Below, piece after piece: positions 1 to 7,946 of a DNA stretch of 45,963 nt. The stretch comes from an uncultured Flavobacteriales bacterium (lineage in GTDB: Bacteria; Bacteroidota; Bacteroidia; Flavobacteriales; Weeksellaceae). The position numbers were made by a program, and so were the translations under genes. Location: assembly GCA_937876095.1 (NCBI GenBank), contig CALFIE010000007.1, positions 1 through 45,963 on the forward strand, written 5' to 3'. Under the pieces are notes generated by a model, which worked only from the letters and a program-made list of their open reading frames with translations, did not search any database and had not been told where the DNA came from. Position 1 is the stretch's first letter, and the number at the start of each line of letters is the position of its first letter.

Positions 1-108
1 GATAGGCTTATTATTGCTAACATTACAGGGATGGGTAATTAAACGGATAATCAAATAAATTTATGCTTTAAAAAAGCTGACACACTTTATAGATTGGGCT
101 ATTTAGCT

Positions 109-116
109 TATTTTTG
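109..116 (+). promoter_or_regulatory. Putative Bacteroidota -7 box (TATTTTTG)
   Basis: TATTTTTG fits the phylum's TAnnTTTG -7 consensus and lies 17 bases before the ATG of the DUF5686 gene. No well-spaced -33 TTG is seen; the nearest TTG is only 12 bases upstream. Inferred from motif and position only. Confidence 0.4.
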
Positions 117-133
117 AAGAATAAAAATTCTGT

Positions 134-2587
134 ATGAATAAGTTTTTCAGTTTAGTACTCCTCTATTTTTCAGTGCTTTATTCAGCACAATCTTCAATCT
201 CCATTTTCTCTACCGAAACCGAAAAACCATTGCCAAAAGTAGCCATACTTTGCAACAATTCTGTAATTGGTTACACCAATTCTGAAGGAAAATTAACCTT
301 CGAAACCAAATGCAAAAAAGTAACGACCCAATTACAAGGATTTGAAAAACAAGAGGTGAAAGTGGATAAAAAAATGGAAGTTTGGCTATCAATAAATGAT
401 CCCAAAGTAAAAAAAATAGAAACCATTTTGCTACAAGATCGAAGTGATCCGAGAGCTTTGGAAATTTTAAAAAAAATAAATGATCGATTTGATGAGAATT
501 CACCACTGAGTTTACAATCCTATTCCTTCAATTCCTACAGTAAAATAGCTGCTGATTTTGATAAAGATACCATAGATATTTACAAAAAATTTGTAGAAAA
601 ACGCAAAGATTCTCTTATGCACCTAACTGCAAAAGATTTGAAACAATCAGAAAAAGATAAAAAAGATTCTTTGATAGAAGAAGATTTCATAGAAACCGTG
701 AAAATCAGTCAGTTTTTTCTATGGGAAAAAGTACAGAAATACCAATTTTCTAAAAAATACGGGGAAAAAATTACCATTTTAGACAATAGAATTTCGGGCT
801 TCCAAAACCCTATATATGAACTCTTGACACTGAATTCTAACCTCAATAAAATTCCGCGACAAGTGCGACCAGAAAATAGAAATCTGTACAGATATTTTTT
901 GACCGATACCATAGAAATTGATGGTCGGAAGAATTTTGTGATCAAATTTCGACAACTCGAGCGAAAACAGCCACAAAACCGACGAAAATTCACTGGTTTT
1001 ATCTATGTAGATTGTGATAGTTATGCCATAAAAAAAATAGAAAACAACAGCAAGAAAAAAAATGAAGGAACAATAGTTTCTACTTGGAAACCAATTAACA
1101 ACAAATGGTTTCTGGATAATGAGCGAATGAAAATACGAATGGGAGAACAAAGTTTCGATCTAGAAGAAAAGAAAAAGGAACCCCAAAAAGAAGGTGAAAA
1201 AACCAAACGAAAATCTAAAAATTTTGGAAATTATTTGTACATAAAAAATGATTATTTTGATTTTACTGTGAACCAAGAACAAGATGCCAAAGATTTTAAA
1301 GGCTATACTTTCTCAGTAAAAAATGCAGATGGTAGTTTGCTAAAACAATATAGAAAAGACAGTCTGAACGAAAGAGAAGTACAAACTTATGAGAAAATTG
1401 ATAGTCTGGGAAAAAAATATAAAATTGAGAAAAAAATTAGTTTTTTCACCAACCTAATGAAAGGGAAAATCCGAGCAGGAATAGTAGATTTAGACGTTTC
1501 TCAGGTACTTAAATACAATATGTATGAAGGTTTCAGATTAGGAGTAGGTGTAAAACTTAATGAGAAATTCAACCCTTATTTTTCACCAGATGCTTATATA
1601 AGTTATGGTTTTAAAGATGAAGCATGGAAATATGGAGTCGGAATAGACATGAAAACAAGTTTAGAAAGAAATTCTTTTTTCAGAGCAGAATATTTTGATG
1701 ATGTAGTTTCTGCAGGACGATTCAATGAAAATTTATGGAATTTCAAAATGAAAGCTATGAATTCTGGTTTAGATTTACATAACAATCAATTCTTTCACTA
1801 CAAAGGATTCAAATTAGCTTATGAAAGTGATCTTAGCAATGCTTTGACACTCAATGTCTCTGCAAAAAAACAAAGTGAAGAAGCAAAATTCGATTACGGA
1901 TTTATGAATTTGGGGAGTACTTTTCAAAATTTCAGTACTTTAGTTACCCTGAAATATGCACCAAATTCAAAAAACATTATGACTCCAACTGGTAAATTTA
2001 CTTATGAACAAAATTTTCCAGAAATATACCTCAACTACGAGCAAGGTGCAAAATTTGCAGGTGGCGAACTCAACTATTCTAGAATAGATGCTCTGATTAA
2101 TCATCAATTCCGAACTAAATTAGGAGTTACAGGAACTAGAATTTATGCCGGAATTACTTTAGGAAATACACCAATTTGGCACCAATTCGAGATGAATGGA
2201 TTAGGTTCAAGTTACGACAAGGTGAACTTCAACCTAACTTCTTACCTTGGTTTTGCAACAATGTTATCAGGAAAATACTACAATGATAAATTTGTAGGGA
2301 CATATCTCACACATAGAATTCCGTGGTATTTTAAAACATTTGGCAAGAATTTATCGAGTTTAGATGTGGTCTATCGTGGAATAATTGGTAATATGCAAAA
2401 TACAGAAAATCACCAATATCAATTTCAAAAATTAGATCATCTGTATCAGGAAGTTGGTGTAGAGTGGAATAATTTTCTCTCTACCCAATTCAATTTGGGA
2501 TTCTTTTACCGAGTTGGTTACTATGCAACTCCTGCATTCAAAGACAATTTTGCCATACAATTTAAGTTTAATTTTTTAGGATTCTAA
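134..2587 (+). CDS. DUF5686 family outer-membrane protein with carboxypeptidase-like regulatory domain
   Basis: The 817-residue product starts with a signal peptide (hydrophobic core about residues 4-17, cleavage near YSAQ). Residues about 20-90 look like the CarboxypepD_reg-like beta-sandwich found at the N-terminus of many Bacteroidota outer-membrane proteins. The rest, rich in alternating aromatic/polar strands and ending in Phe (FNFLGF), fits the DUF5686 beta-barrel family. A charged Lys/Glu-rich stretch (about residues 340-365) interrupts the middle. Ending in an aromatic residue is typical of BAM substrates. The role of DUF5686 is not established; a surface or transport function is inference. 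The stop codon overlaps the ATG of the next gene (TAATG), so the two are probably co-translated. The start is the only ATG before the signal peptide and follows a -7-like box. Confidence 0.85.
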   Translation: MNKFFSLVLLYFSVLYSAQSSISIFSTETEKPLPKVAILCNNSVIGYTNSEGKLTFETKCKKVTTQLQGFEKQEVKVDKKMEVWLSINDPKVKKIETILLQDRSDPRALEILKKINDRFDENSPLSLQSYSFNSYSKIAADFDKDTIDIYKKFVEKRKDSLMHLTAKDLKQSEKDKKDSLIEEDFIETVKISQFFLWEKVQKYQFSKKYGEKITILDNRISGFQNPIYELLTLNSNLNKIPRQVRPENRNLYRYFLTDTIEIDGRKNFVIKFRQLERKQPQNRRKFTGFIYVDCDSYAIKKIENNSKKKNEGTIVSTWKPINNKWFLDNERMKIRMGEQSFDLEEKKKEPQKEGEKTKRKSKNFGNYLYIKNDYFDFTVNQEQDAKDFKGYTFSVKNADGSLLKQYRKDSLNEREVQTYEKIDSLGKKYKIEKKISFFTNLMKGKIRAGIVDLDVSQVLKYNMYEGFRLGVGVKLNEKFNPYFSPDAYISYGFKDEAWKYGVGIDMKTSLERNSFFRAEYFDDVVSAGRFNENLWNFKMKAMNSGLDLHNNQFFHYKGFKLAYESDLSNALTLNVSAKKQSEEAKFDYGFMNLGSTFQNFSTLVTLKYAPNSKNIMTPTGKFTYEQNFPEIYLNYEQGAKFAGGELNYSRIDALINHQFRTKLGVTGTRIYAGITLGNTPIWHQFEMNGLGSSYDKVNFNLTSYLGFATMLSGKYYNDKFVGTYLTHRIPWYFKTFGKNLSSLDVVYRGIIGNMQNTENHQYQFQKLDHLYQEVGVEWNNFLSTQFNLGFFYRVGYYATPAFKDNFAIQFKFNFLGF

Positions 2588-2817
2588 TGAAAAAAATACA
2601 AATACAAGCACAACCATTTTTCGAAACATTGAAATTGAGAGACCATTCTATGTGGGATTTATTCGCTCAATTGATTGATGGTGAAGAAAAAGAATTGCAA
2701 TTTTTAGATGAACAAAACGAAGTACTTTTCGCATACATTTTACCCAAAACCTTGGAGCAAATGCAAGAAGACCGCACTATTTTTGCTAAAGAATTTTCTG
2801 AAAAGATTTCGAAATAA
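2587..2817 (+). CDS. Conserved-looking small protein, function unknown
   Basis: A 76-residue acidic protein with no signal peptide, membrane segment or cysteine. It begins MKKIQIQAQPFFETLK and has a run of Glu/Asp residues in the middle (GEEKELQFLDEQNE). I do not recognise a family. It is likely real: its ATG overlaps the stop of the DUF5686 gene in a TAATG junction, codon use matches its neighbours, and a good intrinsic terminator follows 43 bases downstream. The coupling suggests co-expression with the outer-membrane protein, but the product looks cytosolic, so a direct functional link is only a guess. Confidence 0.65.
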   Translation: MKKIQIQAQPFFETLKLRDHSMWDLFAQLIDGEEKELQFLDEQNEVLFAYILPKTLEQMQEDRTIFAKEFSEKISK

Positions 2818-2860
2818 ATTTTTTATTTATTTCAAAACAGGTTCTATAAAAAACAAAAAA

Positions 2861-2884
2861 AGCAAACTTTGTTTGCTTTTTTTT
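2861..2884 (+). terminator. Intrinsic terminator after the DUF5686 operon
   Basis: AGCAAAC-TTT-GTTTGCT forms a perfect 7-bp stem with a triloop (2861-2877), followed at once by a T-run. It sits 43 bases after the stop of the 76-residue ORF. Confidence 0.8.
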
Positions 2885-2900
2885 ATTCTTTTAACACCCC

Positions 2901-2939
2901 GTCAAAATCTTCGATTTCGACACCCCTCTAAAAGAGGGG
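2901..2939. repeat. Paired hairpins resembling a dispersed Bacteroidota intergenic repeat
   Basis: Two adjacent hairpins. The first, 2901-2921, has arms GTCAAAATC and GATTTCGAC around TTC, with one A-C mismatch. The second, 2923-2939, has CCCCTCT and AGAGGGG around AAA, a perfect 7-bp stem. The combination of a GTC-AAATC hairpin with a CCCCTCT hairpin resembles, from memory, a common interspersed sequence in Flavobacteriales genomes. It lies between converging genes and could also act as a terminator. Copy number in this genome cannot be seen here. Confidence 0.55.
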
Positions 2940-3018
2940 AACCCAAAAACCTCTTTTCTCATTCGGTGATTTTCAAGTCCAGGATTTATATTTTCCTAAA
3001 ATTCCTACAAAGAAGATA

Positions 3019-4002
3019 CTACTCTAGCCAACCTTGTTCGCGCATCCAATCGTCATTGTATATTTTTGCAACATATCTAGAACCGTGATCGTGTAGTAAT
3101 ACTACAATTACATCATCTTTGGTAAACTGGTCTTTCATCTGTACCAGTGCAGAAATAGCACTACCTGCAGAATAGCCACAGAAAATACCCTCTTCTTTCG
3201 CCAATCTTCTAGCGTAGATTGCTCCATCTTTATCGGTCACTTTCTCGAAATGATCAATTACAGACATATCATAATTTTCTGGAATAATATCCTCACCAAT
3301 TCCTTCGGTGATATAAACATAGGCGTGATCGTAGTGCAATTCACCAGTTTCGTGAAATTCTTTTAAGATAGAACCATAAGTATCTACACCAATCACTTTG
3401 ATATTTTCATTTTTTTCTTTAAAAAATTTTCCACAACCAGTTATAGTACCTCCAGTTCCTGCTCCAACTACAAAATGCGTCATTTTACCTTCGGTTTGTT
3501 CCCAAATTTCTGGCGCTGTAGATTCATAATGCGCAGTTCTGTTAGATAGATTATCGTACTGATTTACATACCAACCATTTTCCGTTTCAGTTGCCAATCT
3601 TTTAGAAACCGAATAGTACGATCTCGGATCCGTAGGTTTCACATCGGTCGGACAAACAATCACTTCTGCACCTACAGCTCTCAAAATATCACATTTTTCT
3701 TTAGATTGTTTTGCATTGGTCACAAAAATACATTTATAGCCTTTCACAATTGCAGCCAGAGCCAATCCCATTCCTGTATTGCCAGAAGTTCCTTCTATAA
3801 TTGTTCCACCAGGAACCAATCTTCCGTCTTTTTCGGCATCTTCTATCATTTTCAGGGCCATTCTGTCTTTTACAGAATTTCCCGGATTGAAGGTCTCTAC
3901 TTTTGCCAAAACCAATGCTGGGAAATCATCTCCCAAAACTTTGTTAAGTTTCACAAGTGGCGTATTTCCAATGGTTTCTAGAATATTTTTTGCGTATTTC
4001 AT
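3019..4002 (-). CDS. PLP-dependent cysteine synthase / cystathionine beta-synthase family
   Basis: A fold-type II PLP enzyme of 327 residues, about the size of bacterial CysK/CysM. Visible motifs are the PLP-lysine segment PGNSVKDRMA (residues about 41-50), the substrate loop EGTSGNTGMG, the phosphate-binding loop GAGTGGTITG, and GYSAGSA near the C-terminus. It would make cysteine from O-acetylserine and sulfide, or cystathionine from serine and homocysteine; Bacteroidota copies are variously annotated and sequence alone does not settle which. There is no regulatory CBS domain. I start at the ATG at 4002: the upstream in-frame codons give a poor N-terminus (MYFCTSNFF) and overlap a -7 box at 4019-4026. 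Monocistronic by context. Confidence 0.88.
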   Translation of the reverse strand: MKYAKNILETIGNTPLVKLNKVLGDDFPALVLAKVETFNPGNSVKDRMALKMIEDAEKDGRLVPGGTIIEGTSGNTGMGLALAAIVKGYKCIFVTNAKQSKEKCDILRAVGAEVIVCPTDVKPTDPRSYYSVSKRLATETENGWYVNQYDNLSNRTAHYESTAPEIWEQTEGKMTHFVVGAGTGGTITGCGKFFKEKNENIKVIGVDTYGSILKEFHETGELHYDHAYVYITEGIGEDIIPENYDMSVIDHFEKVTDKDGAIYARRLAKEEGIFCGYSAGSAISALVQMKDQFTKDDVIVVLLHDHGSRYVAKIYNDDWMREQGWLE

Positions 4003-4018
4003 AAAAAAATTTGAAGTG

Positions 4019-4026
4019 CAAAAATA
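4019..4026 (-). promoter_or_regulatory. Putative -7 box of the cysteine synthase gene
   Basis: Minus-strand TATTTTTG matches TAnnTTTG and ends 16 bases before the ATG at 4002. It supports the shorter start, because an upstream start would precede the expected transcription start. No clear -33 TTG is visible. Confidence 0.5.
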
Positions 4027-4111
4027 CAATAATAAATTGTAAGAGAATTTAAAAAAATGCCATAATTTTTTCTATTTTTGAAGCACCACGTTTAGTCAAA
4101 AGTTCATTTGC

Positions 4112-4202
4112 AGGCCTGTTTTCCGCTGCAATTCTTTTTTTCCTAATTCTGAACGCGCCTTTTTGGCGCGTTCCTACAAAAAAAAGAATTTCCGCTGCAA
4201 TC
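4112..4202. repeat. Composite intergenic repeat: direct repeats flanking a GC-rich hairpin
   Basis: TTCCGCTGCAAT occurs twice as a direct repeat (4121-4132 and 4190-4201). Between the copies lie inverted arms (AATTCTTTTTTT at 4130-4141, AAAAAAAGAATT at 4179-4190) and a central hairpin GAACGCGCC-TTTTT-GGCGCGTTC (4151-4173), whose GC-rich 9-bp stem stands out in this AT-rich DNA. This architecture suggests a dispersed repeat rather than a gene; it also resembles sequences I associate with other Flavobacteriales intergenic regions. No other copy is present in the window. Confidence 0.6.
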
Positions 4203-4502
4203 AGGGCTATATTTCTCTTTTCGGTTTGTTGTTGATGATTTTATTGCTCTCAGAATGCACAGATTTTTAATAATAAAGCCTTGTGTACTTTGTGCAAAAC
4301 TTGGTGAACATTGTGGTAAAAAAACACGATATTTTTCTATGAAAATCTGAGCAATTCCTTGAGATTTTTTTTTCAAAAACTCAATCACTCAATCACTCTC
4401 AACCAAAAAAAGTAATTTCTGTGAAAATTTGTGCAATCTGTGAGAAAAAATTACAAAGCTTGCTTCGTCGCTACACTTCGTTCCGCTCCTCGAAAAGACT
4501 CT
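4203..4502. other. Non-coding stretch with degenerate repeat-like text
   Basis: No credible gene is present between the hairpin repeat and the LolE-like gene. The short open frame on the minus strand has no family resemblance. Phrases such as TTGTGCAATCTGTGAG (4429-4444) and TTCGTCGCTACACTTCG look like decayed fragments of interspersed Flavobacteriales repeats. This is a judgement from pattern, not a search. Confidence 0.4.
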
Positions 4503-5732
4503 TTAATTATACTTTATCGTTTTCACCGGCGAAATTTTAGAAATCAAATAGCTTGGTAAAATAAGTGCCAATGCAGAAATCACCAAAATACCAACAGAAA
4601 TTCCCACAATATAGACCGGATTTAGGTTCACAGGTACCGTACTTACATAGTAATTTTCGGGATTTAGCGTAATAATTCCAAAGAAATACTGTAGCAACAA
4701 CAATCCCAAACCAATTACATTCCCTATAATCAATCCCGGAATCATAATCAACAAAGTATAATTGATAAAAACCGCTTGAATTTGCCAATTATTTGCTCCC
4801 AAAGTTTTTAGCAGACCAATAGAATTGGTACGCTCAATTATTAAAATAAGCAAAACCATAATGATGTTGATGACCACCACCAAAAGCATAATCGTAATAA
4901 TCAGTGTGATGTTGGTATCAAAAATATTCATAAAATCCACAATTTGTGGATATTTATCGGTCGCTTTTTCGGCGTAGTTTTTGTAACCGATCAGTTTCTC
5001 CACTTTTGGGAACGCCTCATCAATTTTTTCCACGTCTTTCAGGAAAACATCTATTCCACCAACTTGGTCTTTGCTCATTCCCTGTATTTTTCGAACGTGA
5101 TTGATGTCGCCTATAATCACCTGATCATCAATCAATTTTATATCGGTTTTATAGATTCCTACCACTTCAAATTTTCTATAAATGGTTTTTTCTGCATTTT
5201 TAGAAAAAATCGCAACAATGCTGTCTTTCGGTTTCAGGTGAAGTTCACCTGCAATTTTAGAAGAGAGCACTATTCCACTGTTGTAACCGTCTTCTGTAAT
5301 TTTTGGCGTTTCACCGGCAATTAGGAATTTTTTGAAACGATCGTGGTCAAAATCTTTACCAATTCCCTTCATTACAATTCCCGAAAAACTGTGTTCATTT
5401 CGCAAAATTCCAGTTACAGTAGCATACGATTGTGTGGTTTCTACTTCGGGAATTGCTTTTATTTTGGCAACATCTACCGATTTTTCATCTAAAATAGAGG
5501 AATTATAAGAGGAATTGGAGCGCGTAGATTTTATAGAAATATGTCCGCTGAAATCTGCCATTCGTTCTTTGATGGCTTTTTTAGAACCAAGTCCTGTAGA
5601 AATTGTAATCAGCGAAACTATGATTCCCAAAGCAACAGACAGTCTACCAATGAAAACAATCACTCTCGAAAGATTATTTTTGTTATCTTTGGATAACGCA
5701 ATTTTTTTAGAAAAATATAAAGGAAATTTCAA
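4503..5732 (-). CDS. LolC/LolE-type ABC transporter permease (FtsX-like)
   Basis: About 409 residues with one N-terminal membrane segment (about 24-47), a periplasmic MacB_PCD-like domain (about 50-260), and three C-terminal segments (about 270-300, 315-345, 370-395). This is the FtsX/LolE layout used to release lipoproteins from the inner membrane, and the ISK/ISP-VKTI tail is typical. The partner ATPase (LolD-like) is not nearby. No ATG exists at the N-terminus; I choose TTG at 5732 (MKFPLYFSKK...). A second in-frame TTG at 5753 falls inside a -7 box (5751-5758) and would precede the transcript start. The 5' end faces the namZ-like gene only 4 bases away, so each promoter lies in the other's coding region. 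LolE rather than another FtsX-like permease is inferred from size and topology. Confidence 0.82.
   Translation of the reverse strand: MKFPLYFSKKIALSKDNKNNLSRVIVFIGRLSVALGIIVSLITISTGLGSKKAIKERMADFSGHISIKSTRSNSSYNSSILDEKSVDVAKIKAIPEVETTQSYATVTGILRNEHSFSGIVMKGIGKDFDHDRFKKFLIAGETPKITEDGYNSGIVLSSKIAGELHLKPKDSIVAIFSKNAEKTIYRKFEVVGIYKTDIKLIDDQVIIGDINHVRKIQGMSKDQVGGIDVFLKDVEKIDEAFPKVEKLIGYKNYAEKATDKYPQIVDFMNIFDTNITLIITIMLLVVVINIIMVLLILIIERTNSIGLLKTLGANNWQIQAVFINYTLLIMIPGLIIGNVIGLGLLLLQYFFGIITLNPENYYVSTVPVNLNPVYIVGISVGILVISALALILPSYLISKISPVKTIKYN
5675..5691 (+). promoter_or_regulatory. Two overlapping -7 boxes for the namZ-like gene, inside the LolE-like coding region
   Basis: TATTTTTG (5675-5682) and TATCTTTG (5684-5691) both match TAnnTTTG on the plus strand, 45-55 bases before the ATG at 5737. 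They lie within the first codons of the opposing permease gene. Confidence 0.45.
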
Positions 5733-5736
5733 AACA

Positions 5737-6930
5737 ATGAATTTAAGTATCAAAAATAAATATTTACTTCTGATTTGCCTAATTTATTTTGGTTTTTGGC
5801 AATATTCATTTGCACAAAACACCGATAAAAACTGTTTCAGAACAGGTGCAGAAAGACCAGAACTCTATTTACCACTCCTGAAAGATAAAAACATCGCAAT
5901 TGTAACCAACCAAACCGGACTGTTGAAAGATAAAACACATCTGGTAGATTTTTTGGTAAAAAATAACATCAAAATCAAAAGCATTTTCGCACCAGAACAC
6001 GGTTTCCGTGGTGATGCAGATGCAGGTGAACACGTGAAAAACGGTGTAGATACCAAAACTGGAATTCCCATAGTTTCTTTGTACGGCGACAACAAGAAGC
6101 CAAAACCAGAACAATTGGCAGGAATAGATTTGGTTCTGTTTGATATTCAAGATGTTGGAGTACGTTTTTACACCTATATATCTACGCTTTCTTACGTGAT
6201 GGAAGCTTGTGCAGAAAACAACAAAGAAATCGTAGTTCTTGATCGCCCAAATCCACAAGATGGTTATATAGATGGTCCTGTTCTCAAAGAAAAATGGGCA
6301 AGTTTCGTTGGTTTGCACCAGGTTCCCGTAGTTTACGGACTTACTATTGGTGAATATGGTAAAATGGTAAATGGTGAAAAATGGTTGAAAAACGGAGTTC
6401 AAGCAAAATATACGCTGATTCCTTTGATGAATTATCACAAAAAATTACGCTATCCGATTTCGGCAAAACCTTCCCCAAATTTACCAAACGATCGCGCCAT
6501 CAATCTGTACCCCAGTTTATGTTTTTTTGAAGGAACTCAAGTTTCTGTTGGTCGTGGTACTGATCTTCCGTTTCAAATATATGGATCACCTTGGACCAAA
6601 ACTTTCCAATACCAATTCACACCAAAACCCAATTCTGGAGCCAAAGATCCATTTCTAAACGGAAAATTGTGCTACGGTGAAAACTTATCTTCGACCGAAA
6701 ATTTGCAAGCGCTTAACTTAGAATGGGTTCTGAAAGCCTACAAAAACTACAAAAATCCTGGTCAGGATTTTTTCCTGAAAAACCTTTGGTTTGATACTTT
6801 GGCTGGTTCAGATGAGTTGCGAAAGCAAATCGTTGCAGGAAAATCCGCTGCAGAAATTAAAAATTCCTGGCAAAAAGATTTGCAAAATTTTCAAAAAATC
6901 CGAAGCAAATATGTGCAATATGCAGATTGA
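5737..6930 (+). CDS. namZ: NamZ-type exo-beta-N-acetylmuramidase (DUF1343)
   Basis: A 397-residue secreted protein of the DUF1343 family, characterised as the exo-lytic N-acetylmuramidase NamZ (GH171) that removes MurNAc from cell-wall fragments. The signal peptide covers about residues 1-27 (cleavage near YSFAQ). Family motifs are IVTNQTG, FAPEHGFRGDADAG, FDIQDVGVRFYTYI, LDRPNPQDG and EGTQVSVGRGTDLPF, in the usual order. The start at 5737 places the signal peptide at the N-terminus; longer in-frame extensions upstream only run antisense through the permease gene. It probably acts in the periplasm on muropeptides or cell-wall sugars for recycling. No other recycling gene is adjacent. The family call is firm; the exact substrate specificity is inferred. 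Confidence 0.88.
   Translation: MNLSIKNKYLLLICLIYFGFWQYSFAQNTDKNCFRTGAERPELYLPLLKDKNIAIVTNQTGLLKDKTHLVDFLVKNNIKIKSIFAPEHGFRGDADAGEHVKNGVDTKTGIPIVSLYGDNKKPKPEQLAGIDLVLFDIQDVGVRFYTYISTLSYVMEACAENNKEIVVLDRPNPQDGYIDGPVLKEKWASFVGLHQVPVVYGLTIGEYGKMVNGEKWLKNGVQAKYTLIPLMNYHKKLRYPISAKPSPNLPNDRAINLYPSLCFFEGTQVSVGRGTDLPFQIYGSPWTKTFQYQFTPKPNSGAKDPFLNGKLCYGENLSSTENLQALNLEWVLKAYKNYKNPGQDFFLKNLWFDTLAGSDELRKQIVAGKSAAEIKNSWQKDLQNFQKIRSKYVQYAD
5751..5758 (-). promoter_or_regulatory. Putative -7 box of the LolE-like gene, inside the namZ-like coding region
   Basis: Minus-strand TATTTTTG lies 18 bases before TTG 5732 and overlaps the alternative TTG at 5753. This argues for 5732 as the start. It is located in the signal-peptide codons of the divergent gene. 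Confidence 0.45.
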
Positions 6931-6956
6931 TGCTTATACATAACAAAAAAAATAGT

Positions 6957-7161
6957 AACCACAAATCGAAGATTCGGCGTAGCCAAAAGCAGCAAAAGTT
7001 ATACTTTTTTATTTTTGGATATTAAATTATTATAAAATCTATATGAGATTACAAAAGTTTGAAACCTAATCGATTTCTTAATAAAAATCTCTGATTTTTT
7101 TTGCTTATATTTCCTTTTGAATTCTTTAAGAAAATCAATACCTTTTGTTACTTTTGTGGTT
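6957..7161. repeat. Dispersed repeat copy A (MITE-like, about 205 bp)
   Basis: Begins AACCACAAATCGAAG and ends CTTTTGTTACTTTTGTGGTT, with 9-bp perfect terminal inverted repeats AACCACAAA / TTTGTGGTT. Its last 20 bases are the exact reverse complement of the first 20 of copy B (28604-28623). The interior shares AAAAGTTTGAAA and CTTTTGAATT-type blocks with copy B, and its first 22 bases match, reversed, the end of copy C (14151-14172) at 20 positions. It fills the space between the namZ-like gene and the converging operon and encodes nothing evident. Confidence 0.7.
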
Positions 7162-7167
7162 CAAAAA

Positions 7168-7371
7168 CTAATCGAAATCGTGGTGTGTATCGTCTTTTTT
7201 GTTGCGCTCTACAAACCACAAACCGATGGTTAAACCTATGACACCTGCAACTGCAGTCATCAAAGCTCTAGAAAGTTTGTCGGGAGCAGGATTTCCCAGA
7301 TAATTCATCAAAAATAAAATGATAAACGAAATTACTGCAATTACTGCAAATTTGGTACTCTTGATATTCAT
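7168..7371 (-). CDS. Small two-helix membrane protein, function unknown
   Basis: A 67-residue product with two predicted membrane helices (about residues 8-25 and 38-54) and a polar, His/Asp-rich tail (ERNKKDDTHHDFD). I recognise no named family. Its ATG overlaps the stop of the DUF3575-like gene by one base, making it the last gene of a three-gene minus-strand operon headed by a secreted thioredoxin-like protein. The overlap and consistent codon use make it likely to be real. An inner-membrane location is expected; nothing more can be said of its function. Confidence 0.65.
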   Translation of the reverse strand: MNIKSTKFAVIAVISFIILFLMNYLGNPAPDKLSRALMTAVAGVIGLTIGLWFVERNKKDDTHHDFD

Positions 7372-7943
7372 TATTGTAATTTATAAGCAATCATAATTCC
7401 GCCTCTGTAAGGCAAAAACTCACCACTTTTGTTCCATTTCTCGGCACCATCATATCTGAATAAACTTGGCGGAATGTACTCATATCCGTGATAAAAAGAT
7501 TGCACGGTTCCTGCTCCTACAAAAAAATCGATGTTCCATCGTTCTTTCCAACAATATTGATAACCTACCGTTGCTCCGAACATCATGTTAAAACCGCGCT
7601 GGTATTTTTGGGAATGAAAATAATTCCATTTGGTGATATCAAAAACTCCAGTTCCTGCATTAATTCCTACGTACCACTTTTGGAAGGCTTCTTTAAAATA
7701 ATATCTTCCTTCTAAATGTCCTGCATAGATTTGGGCGTGTTTACCTGCAAAAGATTTCCAAGGTGAACAGAAAAAATCTGCTTGCAACGTATATTTTGCA
7801 CTCAACTGATATTCTAAACCTGCATTTACTATGGCAATTGGTAAAAAAACAGCATTTGCTTTAACATAAATCGAACGTGGTTTTTGCGAAAACGCAAAAA
7901 ATAGTTGAAAAAAAAGTAATAAAACAACAAGTAATTTTTTCAA
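7371..7943 (-). CDS. DUF3575-like secreted/outer-membrane beta-barrel protein
   Basis: 190 residues with a clear signal peptide (about 1-19, cleavage near FAFSQ). The mature part alternates hydrophobic and polar residues and is rich in Tyr, Phe and Gly (YAGHLEGRYYF, FMMFGATVGYQY-like strands), as in small 8-strand barrels. The spacing of GLEYQLSAKYTLQ and the GR-YYF strand matches DUF3575 proteins of Bacteroidota. Three bases separate it from the thioredoxin-like gene upstream and it overlaps the small membrane protein gene downstream, so the three are one operon. The function of DUF3575 is unknown to me; an envelope role is inferred from topology. Confidence 0.7.
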   Translation of the reverse strand: MKKLLVVLLLFFQLFFAFSQKPRSIYVKANAVFLPIAIVNAGLEYQLSAKYTLQADFFCSPWKSFAGKHAQIYAGHLEGRYYFKEAFQKWYVGINAGTGVFDITKWNYFHSQKYQRGFNMMFGATVGYQYCWKERWNIDFFVGAGTVQSFYHGYEYIPPSLFRYDGAEKWNKSGEFLPYRGGIMIAYKLQ

Positions 7944-7946
7944 AAA

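Noticed and set aside
4143..4388. 81-codon minus-strand open frame in the non-coding stretch near 4.2 kb
   Set aside because: It reads through the GC-rich hairpin and repeat text, and its translation has no plausible fold or homologue that I recognise.
5515..5736. N-terminal extension of the namZ-like gene
   Set aside because: The extension runs antisense through conserved permease sequence and would bury the signal peptide inside the protein.
5869..6438. 189-codon open frame antisense to the namZ-like gene
   Set aside because: Composition (Cys/Phe/Tyr-rich, no motifs) is typical of a shadow frame; the opposite strand has strong family motifs.
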